A stretch of DNA of 64,000 bases. Origin: Symsagittifera roscoffensis. Its lineage: Eukaryota > Xenacoelomorpha > Acoela > Convolutidae. Under the pieces are notes generated by a model, which saw nothing but the letters and a program-made list of their open reading frames with translations, was not told where the DNA came from and did no database searches. Made by a program: the position numbers and the translations under genes. Shown one piece after another: positions 56,361-64,000 of this stretch. The stretch covers positions 28,558,048 through 28,622,047 of the forward strand of contig NC_087070.1 in the NCBI RefSeq assembly GCF_963678635.1, written 5' to 3'. Each line of letters opens with the position of its first letter. The stretch's first letter is position 1.

Positions 56361-57921
56361 AATGATAATCTAGCCTGTAAAATTTATTAAGGAGGAATAC
56401 TCCTTAGATAAAAAAAATATCTTTGAACTTAAGAGCGATGTTTTTTTCCTTTGGGACAATTACTATGGGTTCGAAAATTTTTGCATTTTTCCAATCCGTT
56501 TGTTTTTTCACAGACTAAAGTGTATATTCAACATTATGAAATGAAGGATAAATTTATCTCTAAATGATGTGTTTTTTGAAACTGAACTGATTTATCAAGG
56601 GGTAACAAAATTTGCAAAAAACAATTTTCTGTCTGATCTGGCGTAAGGATTATTTCAAATTTTGAGTCACTGAGCACTGCAAGTAAAAATAGTAGCAACA
56701 GTTCTGACGGGTCATTGCGATTTACTTTTCACCTCGAACGACGGTCCAGGTACAAAATTTTGGTTTACAGAATTATTGTAATTATTGTTTCTTGAAATAT
56801 TCCGAATTTCGTCTTTTGAGACTACGACAAATTCGACGTCGTAATGGAAAAAAGTAGAACTGGTAGATCTTTTCCCGAATAAAGTGTAGATAAAAACTTA
56901 GTGAGACCCATGATTTGACCTAGTCTTTGAAAATTTTTATAATTATAGGTAGCGACTTTTAAGCCAAAGGTTCAAACTTTTATAAGTCAGTTTTTTTCTG
57001 TGACTCGAGGAAAGAGCAGAAAGTGACGCTTTATGATCTGTGATATTCTCAAACTAATTCAAACGTTTTTTTCCAAAGTGTTTTGAGGCTCATACTACGC
57101 CTTATTGTTCCCTTTTATTGGTGGAGTAATTCAGACCACTGTTATGCACACTCCCCTTAAAATTGAGAACCAACAATTCCAAGGTGAGAGTGCATAACAA
57201 TTGATTTTGCGTCAGGACTTGAAAGCAGCATTGAACTGACTAGCTTTTAGGTATTGCAAGGGCCTCAGAATATTTTGGAAGTTACCTTTATGACTCAGAA
57301 ATTGAAAATATTACTTATCCTAAAGCGTCACCTTCAACGTTTTTAGCGAATCACGTCAAAAAAAATGATGCCCTGTCATTTAACCCGTTGGCCTAATGTT
57401 TTTTATTATATAAATTCAATTTTTTTTCTAAAGCAAAGAAAAATTTTGAAAATTTGAAAAACTTCCAATCCGTTGTGTGAGGCGTCCTTCTTAAATATAT
57501 TTTTCGATATTGAAAGGGCTATTCGCCGTGATTTTAACAAATTCAACTTATAGCTTTTTAAATGGAAGTATGTAATCAATATCCCAATGGTACACCAATT
57601 TTTTCTATTAAAAAAGGTCGGAGTGGGGAATTAAGACTTGAAAGCTTCGGAGTAATTATGTCGTATTGGCTTATGAAATCGAAAAAGGAGCGAAGTTCTG
57701 AACTGATTCTTGCTCGCTTAGTTTTTTTTTATTGCGTCTGCTTTTCAATCCAACCGTCGTAAAGCGGCTTCAAGAAATTGCAAGTCATTTTTTTCATTAA
57801 AAAATGTACATTTTGCCCACTTATTTTGCATTTTGTTTCGTCTAAAACTCGAGTCTTTGATTAACAATAGCTTTATGTTCTTCAAATTTACCTTTGAGGC
57901 ATTTATCATGTCAGCTATACA

Positions 57922-58468
57922 TCAATATGTAAAAGGTGTCGCATAAAATGAGCCCATGACTCTTTGAAAGTCTTTTGGCATATCGCCAAGTCTAACAACT
58001 CCAGTTGAGAATCTGTACGTGCCCGTTTTGTCTCCGCTCAAAATGCTAAGCTCATACTGTTGTTTACTTCTTGTGTCACAAAATCTGACTTGAAAGTGGT
58101 CATTTTTAAGATCTAGGTTGCTGAACAAAACATGTTCGACGGGTTTTCCGACTATTGTTTTGCTACAATTTCTAGCAGTTCGTGAGCGATTGGTATCTGG
58201 TGTTTTGTGTTTAAAATTCTGATTGTGTTTTAATTTCGAGCCTAATTCCAAACCAATGGAACCGTTTTTCCTTATTGGGATATCATTTGGGCTAACAAAA
58301 CAATCTTTTTCGGATTTTTCAAGTTTCTCTATATAACTTTTTGTCTCTATTCTTTTCAATTCTTCATTTACTTCTAAGTCTAGGTGTAAAGGAAATCTTC
58401 TGCTTTTTGCTTGCACTGGACTTAAAATAAAAACGAAATGGGTTATACTTTGATCAAAGGTATCTTAG
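57922..58468 (-). pseudogene. Ty3/gypsy reverse transcriptase N-terminal part
   Basis: The frame is open upstream of the Met at 58416 (FILSPVQAKSRRFPLHLDLE). The canonical order is visible: SPVQAKSRRFP, ELKRIETKSYIEKLEKSEKD, CFVSPNDIPIRKNGSIGLEL (consensus W.SP.V.V.KKDGS.R), FSNLDLKNDHFQV (catalytic Asp box A), then GTYRFSTGVVRLGDMPKDFQ (consensus YRF..LPFGL..AP..FQ). It stops before the YxDD box, which is missing from this frame. Decayed copy. Confidence 0.8.
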
Positions 58469-58469
58469 C

Positions 58470-59803
58470 AATTCTGTTGAAGAGGAATTTAAGTTTCTTG
58501 AAAATTTGATATGATAAAAGGCTTATGTTATGTGACTTACTCTGCCCGGTGGATGGCTGATAGAACAGATCGGTTGAGCAATTTTTTTCTCTCTAGTTTC
58601 TCTTTCCAGCTTTGGGATATTGTCCATTCCCAAAGTTATTTTTTCATATCTTCTTGTAATTCAAATTGGTGGAAAATGGCGAACACACCTAATCATTTGG
58701 TCCTGATAATGCTGTTCTCAAGATGTTAATTGTGTCGTCTGCGAATCCGCAGCAGAGATTTTTGATCCAAAAATTGCATAATTTTGCTAAAATACTGCGT
58801 AATTTTTCAAATTTAGGATCTTAGCTTCAATTCATGCGGCATATTTTGCCTGATAAAACTCACTGCGCTGGCTTAATTTACAGATATGTTCATATTTACA
58901 AACAGTGGCAGCATAAACCTATGTTGAATAAGTTCTTGGTCTCTAAACCGTTTGATCATCAATTGTTCTTACGCCTAGGACGGAATAATTGTCATCATTG
59001 CTTCGTCCATTGCTATTCTGAACATTTATCGCTCGTTCCATCACGTTTCTTGATTGTCGCTGCCGAAAATCTCCGAAGGGACGTGTGTACACTTTTCATT
59101 ACGATTATTATCATTTACAAATTTCACAGTGGGCCGTTTTTTTCTTGATTTACAAACATTCTCATGCTCACTTCGGTGCAAAGTTTTTCACTTTTTTTCC
59201 GCTTGCAACAGATTTAACTTGAAAATTTGTTGACGATATTTTTTGTTTCTGTTCTACTGTTTAGCTAATTCTACAATGACAAATTGATTTTTGATTTTTA
59301 AACGTTTTCATTCAGGAGTATTCGAAGTTACAACATTCATTTAAAACAATATCTGGCCTGCACCATATTTCTTGGAACTACGTGGTTTGAAGTTTCACAA
59401 ATAATTGGTTCCGAGGTAACTAATTCACAAAAACTATCTGACGCCTTATTTGAGCAAAAAGTATCTAAATATTAGTCCAAATCGAATTGAGGCAATTTTG
59501 TTAGTCCAAATAATTGGTTAACATTTGCAAGATTTCTTATACTGCACCTGATATTTGGTGCGTTGAAATCGCTGAAATTTCATTTTAAAATTTGATCATT
59601 TTCTTTCGCAAAAATTATTTTTTTCCAGGCACGTTCAAAGGCCTGAAACATTTGAAGATTTGAAGATTTAACCTCTTTCCGCCAATTTTGTTAATTTTGT
59701 CGAAAATTGACGAAGTTTGGAGCATTTAATAAGTTACAAGATGCAAACTTTCCGTTTCTTTTGGAACAACTATTTGGTGTCAGAGGCACTCGCGTCTTCA
59801 TCC
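58470..59803. other. Gene-poor stretch upstream of the pol remnant
   Basis: No recognised Gag or protease on the minus strand. The 104-codon plus frame 58834-59148 (MRHILPDKTHCAGLIYRYVH) has no domain and is probably chance. Confidence 0.4.
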
Positions 59804-60108
59804 CAGGAGCGGATCTAGGGTTATCCCGAGGAGGCGGATTTTCAAGTGTTCGAAAATTTTGTCGGCTGTTTTGAAAGTTTTTAGCCACTTTTTGGAAAGT
59901 TTTGACCCAAAAAGTTGCGGTTTTTTGGCGCGCGCTATACTCACAAACTTTTAAATATCGATGCCAGGGGCGCCTTTAGAATATTTTAGAGTCCGTGTGG
60001 ATATCTCAAAGTGGGGTTACAAAGGGGGGATCATTTGCGCCCGCAGGGGGTCGAATCGCTGAGCGGAAAGGGCGTCTGCTCGCCTCCCTCCCCCGAAATC
60101 CGCCCCTG
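59804..60108. mobile_element. hAT-like MITE (305 bp) with 8-bp target-site duplication
   Basis: The left end is CAGGAGCGGATCTAGGG and the right end, reverse-complemented, is CAGGGGCGGATTTCGGGGG: terminal inverted repeats of the CAGGGGCGGAT type common at hAT transposon ends. Flanks are CTTCATCC (59796-59803) and CTTGATCC (60109-60116), an 8-bp duplication with one mismatch, as hAT transposases make. No ORF fits inside, so it is non-autonomous. Confidence 0.8.
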
Positions 60109-62775
60109 CTTGATCCTATTGCATAATATACTCCTGCTATTGATAGCAGATGATCTTCAAATAAGGCGCTCAATTAGAAAAAGGGGATGTTACTCTCGCT
60201 GAAATGCATTGCAAGGCAGTCGACAGACTTTGGGGCTCCTAGGACATTAGTAGGCAGACTCTTATTCTAATATAATCCGTATTGGTCCGCTACACTACAC
60301 AGACAAATAGAATAGAAATTAACGCATAGTCCAAATATCTCTCCAATCAACATAAAAAAAAAACATTTAAAAAGCTTAAATTCGAACTCGTGTTAATGGG
60401 ATTTGCATCTCCTCATTTTTAGATGCCTCAAATTTCAGCCATTTTATCAACAGGTTATGAAGATAACAGAGTTTTAGCTAATAAAAGCTATAAATTCTTG
60501 AAGCTAGACTATTATTGATAAACAAAAACCTATTTGAATACTAATCAGTTTTCCCCGTATATCTAATTTTATCCATTTGTTCAATTTTATCAGTCGAGTT
60601 GAAAACCTTTTTGTTCAAAAATTTCAATCATCAGTTATTTGTAGCTAAATTGTATAAGGACTTGTGATTGCAATGAGTCATCAACAGATATGAAAACACT
60701 ACTTGTTAAAAAGAACAGGTAAAAAAAATTGCTTTTGTTCATCTCATTTGCTCAGCTCAGGGTTAATGTTGTTTAACACTGCGAACACCCGAGAAACAAA
60801 TTTTTAACAACATCGTTGCTGTTGAGTTAGGACCGAAGTGTAACTCATAGAGTAATTTCGGATAGGGTACACCGTCTGCTCGTCACGCTATCTTATTTTC
60901 GGCCGGATAGATTCGTGCAACTTCTTAGTCTAATACCGATCCTAATCTTACTCTTATACTATCTAGTCTCAGGTTGTTTAACTAGTCTCTGCTAGGCTCA
61001 ATAGATCTAGGGTATACTGGTTTATTGCGGCTGCTGAAGTGCTCGGGAGAGTCCAACTAATTTCTAAGTTAAATTCAAATCTCTCTGGTGCTGAAATTAC
61101 AAGTAACTTCAGCACTTACAAATAAGTGGGTTGTTAGTTAGATGGATCATGATTGGTTAATATTAAATACTTTACATTGGTAAAACATTTAATTTATCCA
61201 ATCATAAAATATAGTTTAGATCAGGTTCCACCCATCCGGGTTTTACAGAGTTTTTTAGAACAGTTCTTCTGTAATTCAAGGGTGGATGATGGACGTTGGT
61301 ATTTGGCGAACATCATAATTTTCTTTCGTTTCTTCTTGTGACAACGACTGAGTCTCTGCAACAAAGTCAATTCTGATTCCAGAATGGTTGGCTATGTCAG
61401 GTTTTTCTGTTCTGCGTGGAGAACTTCTTTTGTGTATGATCTAGTTTGGGAATGGCGTGGAGATTGTGCGTGGAGGGGATGCCTGGTTACTCGGATCTGT
61501 ACGTATACTTGAACATCGAGGTGGTCATTGGTCTAGTTCAATGAAGTCCTTTTCTGCGAAGTCAAGTCGTACTCTAAATCCTTTGAGTTGTGATTGTGAG
61601 CGGCATATCGATTGTAGTTGGTCATTCTCTCTCGAGTGTAGTGAGGTCGTCTTGTCTTTTGATGTTCGTCCTTGGTGTTGTATTCTGATCTATATATTGC
61701 ATCATGTGATTTTACATTTTATAAAACTTTTATTAGTTTAATATTTTTTAATAATGATTTTAGTTATTTGTTTTCACAAAAGCTTTTTGTTTTAGTTCGG
61801 TTATTTTGAAGAGTTACTCACCCTTGAGTAGCTCTTATTAAAAATAAAGGTGTGGTCACAAAGCGTGGATGTAGCGCGGTGGGTTAGGCCGGCTATAGAG
61901 CATGCTCAGGACGTCCTTTCCTGGTGGGTTAGGCCAGGAGTGGGAGTATGATTTCATGCGGTGTTTGTGAGGGGTCCTGTTATGTGACAACGTTTTATGT
62001 TGGGTTTGTTGTGGTTTTACTTATGTCTTGTTGGTTATGTACTTTTTCCAAAAAGCAAATTGTTTGTGGTATGGGTTTGTCTTTCGACTTTTTTGTGTTT
62101 TATTATTTCTTTCTAAGACTTTGTAATAGTCTTCAAAAGAATAAATTATCCAGTTTTAAACTAGGTTAATCCGGTTTGGGTACCGTTGGTTTCCTTTTCT
62201 AAGTCATGCTGTTATTCTATGATTTGTGGTTTTTAGTAAGCTGCGTTGGTTAGTTTTGTTTAGTATATGATTCCTTTCCAACCGGGTTAAAGGAAAGTTT
62301 GAAACATGTTATTGTATGTTAGAGTTGTTGAGTGTGAAAACTTGAAACTGAAATTCATTATTTTAAACAATTCTTCGTGGGCGAGCTGTGCGAGTGTGGA
62401 TAGAATTTCTGTGCGAATGAATGAAAATATCAAAAGGTTAGTACTGCAATTGCATTTTATTAATTTACTGCATAGAATTTGGAAATTTACTGCTAGTTAT
62501 GGGGGAATTTTAAGTTACAAATTTTCATTATAATTAGATTTACTGCTATGGGGAAAAGATTATAGATGAATTTATTGCATTGATATTAAATTTAGAAATT
62601 TATAAGTGTAGGAGATTAATAGAATTTTTAAAATTGTTTGATGAAGATTGTGATTTTTATTGTTTCTTTTGTGGTTTTTGTAGGTGATTGTCGGATGAAA
62701 GCTAAAAATCTAATGAAAACATGAATAAAGAATGGTGAGTTTTTTAATATTTCAATTAGTTAGTTATATTCATTT
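60109..62775. other. Gene-poor, increasingly G/T-rich stretch
   Basis: No supported gene. It contains an imperfect hairpin (61088-61115: GTGCTGAA...TTCAGCAC, extended inward by TTA/TAA after a mismatch) and two copies of GGTGGGTTAGGCC (61878-61890 and 61923-61935). From about 61.3 kb the plus strand becomes G/T-rich, matching the strand bias of the ORF that follows, so this may be its 3' region. The plus frames 61457-61741, 61948-62169 and 62306-62533 lack recognisable domains. Confidence 0.45.
61088..61115. other. Hairpin
   Basis: GTGCTGAA (61088-61095) pairs with TTCAGCAC (61108-61115); after an A/C mismatch, TTA pairs with TAA. GCTGAAGTGCT at about 61032 is another partial partner. Role unknown. 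Confidence 0.5.
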
Positions 62776-62791
62776 AATTCATACTTACCTG
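62776..62791 (-). promoter_or_regulatory. Consensus 5' splice donor after the 62.8-kb ORF
   Basis: Minus-strand CAG|GTAAGTATG begins immediately after the TAA stop (62794-62792), GT at 62788-62787. A match this good suggests the ORF's exon continues to this point and an intron follows in the 3' untranslated region, or that an alternative upstream frame is spliced here. Confidence 0.5.
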
Positions 62792-64000
62792 TTAGTCGTC
62801 GGGGAAAAAACCGTGGGGGAAGATGTCGTGAATTAGTTCTGAAGTTGTTAGTAGTTTAGCTAAGATGCGGATGATATTTTTAGTTTGAAACAGTGGCCAA
62901 AGCAATTGAAGTGCCTTAATAGTGGTTAGTTCTTCAGTGCCTACTGCAAACTCATAAGGTGTGTTTTGGATTAAGTTATATAATTTGTGGTTAAATTTAG
63001 TGTTGTGGATGAATTCTAAAATTGGGATTTCTATAGGTTGTAGGAATTCGTGCGGGATAAGGAAGGGTCGGGATTCTTCGGCGTTGAAGGTCTTGGTGAT
63101 GGGGCAGAAAATGTACATTTGGGTTATGGGGTCATAATTACGAAGAATACCATGGAGGTTAGTGTCTTTAATACAATATGTGAAATTTAGGAAATACGGT
63201 GAAGTGTATTTTGAATTGATGAATTGGAAACGATGGTGTGGTTGTCTAGAGGGTGTGTGGAGGTCAAAGTGATTCTGGATGAAACGATAGTAACTGTATG
63301 TATGTGTTTGTTTAGTGCGCAACATAATATCGTGTGAGCAGTGTAAATCTCTTTCGTGTGGTGCAAGGAAATGAAAGGTTAGTGAAAATATTTGGAAGCG
63401 TTCTTTAAAACTTTCGTATGCTTGTGTGTCTGTTAGTGCTTCTGAAATAATGTGATCATACTTGCGGTCGAAGATGTTTAGTGTAAATATATATGGTGTC
63501 TTGATGAAAAATTTCTCGGTGATTTGTGGATTAGCGAAGCGATCGTCGTCTAAGAATTGATCTTGGTTAGCTCTGATGATGTTGTGATCGTAGTATTCTA
63601 GCGTATATTCATTAGCTCTAGGTGCAGTGTGTATTTTTAGTGATTTTTTATATCCAACGTAAGTAAACTGTCTAGCGGTTAGTGGTGTAGTGAGTTGATA
63701 TAGCATGTCCTTGTTTCGTTCTATATCGATGGAAGTACTGGATAAAGGTAAGCAAAGAGGGTTAGTGAAATGATAGTATGAGGTCCAAGAGAGAGTGGGC
63801 ATTAAAACGTATTCATCTACAAAGTTGCGTGTTTCGTTAGCGTCGTGAGGGGTGTTTAAAGTGTATTGTGGAAACGAGGGTAAGGTGATAGCTAAAAATT
63901 CTTTAGTGTTAGTATGCTGGGGGTGGTTGATGTATTCACGGGCTGTTCCTGGTTTTGCTGGGAAAGGATGGTTGGGGAATTTTCTTTTAAAAGTGCGGTA
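62792..64000 (-). CDS. Long hypothetical protein, 5' end outside window
   Basis: The frame is open from the right edge (64000 is in phase) to TAA at 62792, at least 402 codons. The Met at 63802 is internal, since 66 further codons upstream (FPNHPFPAKPGTAREYINH and onward) are also open. The product is rich in His, Tyr, Phe, Thr and Asn, with segments such as YDHNIIRANQDQFLDDDRFA, FLAPHERDLHCSHDI and IFCPITKTFNAEESRPFLIP. No membrane segment, signal peptide or known catalytic motif is seen. The coding strand is A/C-rich and G-poor, unlike neighbouring DNA. A clean frame this long is almost certainly translated or recently so. Gag/env-like retroelement proteins, viral proteins and lineage-specific host genes all remain possible. 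Confidence 0.7.
   Translation of the reverse strand, partial: YRTFKRKFPNHPFPAKPGTAREYINHPQHTNTKEFLAITLPSFPQYTLNTPHDANETRNFVDEYVLMPTLSWTSYYHFTNPLCLPLSSTSIDIERNKDMLYQLTTPLTARQFTYVGYKKSLKIHTAPRANEYTLEYYDHNIIRANQDQFLDDDRFANPQITEKFFIKTPYIFTLNIFDRKYDHIISEALTDTQAYESFKERFQIFSLTFHFLAPHERDLHCSHDIMLRTKQTHTYSYYRFIQNHFDLHTPSRQPHHRFQFINSKYTSPYFLNFTYCIKDTNLHGILRNYDPITQMYIFCPITKTFNAEESRPFLIPHEFLQPIEIPILEFIHNTKFNHKLYNLIQNTPYEFAVGTEELTTIKALQLLWPLFQTKNIIRILAKLLTTSELIHDIFPHGFFPDD

Larger units (their letters stand above)
55256..58470 (-). mobile_element. Ty3/gypsy-type retrotransposon pol, decayed
   Basis: Read on the minus strand: reverse transcriptase (58468-57922), a connection/RNase H region with stops (about 57.9-56.4 kb), the integrase HHCC zinc domain (about 56200-56000, LHEMHPGQSG in one frame) and the integrase core (55955-55572). 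RT-RH-IN order is diagnostic of Ty3/gypsy and retrovirus-like elements. Gag, protease and LTRs are not seen. The left end abuts the satellite array in mid-monomer at TGTCAGCATTTG; TG is a possible LTR end, but no partner was found. Confidence 0.8.

Noticed and set aside
58834-59148. Plus 104-codon frame as a gene
   Set aside because: No domain, no splice or codon evidence, adjacent to decayed transposon DNA.

Overview
The window looks like repeat-rich, AT-rich nuclear DNA of an animal. Support comes from a non-LTR retrotransposon with ORF1, an endonuclease and the start of a reverse transcriptase; a decayed Ty3/gypsy-type pol; a hAT-like MITE with a near-perfect 8-bp target duplication; and consensus eukaryotic splice sites. 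There is no bacterial gene organisation, and I saw no rRNA, tRNA or CRISPR. The species cannot be fixed from sequence alone. A small-genome invertebrate (a tunicate, for example) is possible but is only a guess.

Layout. 1-1001 (minus): two overlapping open frames of a disordered/coiled-coil, Gag-like protein that runs off the left edge. 1010-4225: no gene, but a striking CCCTTCCGG-type short repeat. 4226-7480: a roughly 150-bp direct repeat on either side of a non-LTR retrotransposon (minus) that keeps its 5' half but lost most of its reverse transcriptase. 7.7-19.2 kb (minus): copies of an unrecognised gene family. Copy A (about 7.7-11.0 kb) and copy B (about 12.3-15.5 kb) are collinear over about 2.5-3 kb and broken by stops and frameshifts. 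A 1.2-kb piece of B's 5' part is repeated at 17.94-19.17 kb, embedded in the satellite array. Additional unrecognised ORFs lie at 15.6-17.1 kb.

17.15-55.26 kb is a tandem array of about 28-30 monomers of about 1.31 kb (interrupted at 17.91-19.43 kb). Each monomer is built like a mini-gene: a conserved 81-82 codon ORF, a consensus 5' splice site, an acceptor-like site, a second conserved ORF region, an AATAAA and a small hairpin. The array has higher-order structure: a block of about 9 monomers (22.1-34.1 kb) is repeated at 34.1-45.7 kb with shared private variants.

55.26-58.47 kb (minus) is a decayed Ty3/gypsy pol (RT, HHCC zinc domain, integrase). 59,804-60,108 is a 305-bp hAT-like MITE. 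62,792-64,000 (minus) is the best intact long frame in the window, more than 400 codons, G-poor on its coding strand, of unknown function, open at the right edge, with a consensus splice donor right after its stop.

Nothing here is a working pathway. The window is a graveyard and nursery of mobile and amplified sequence. The two items most worth attention are the mini-gene satellite with its higher-order duplication and the unidentified, multiply duplicated gene family.
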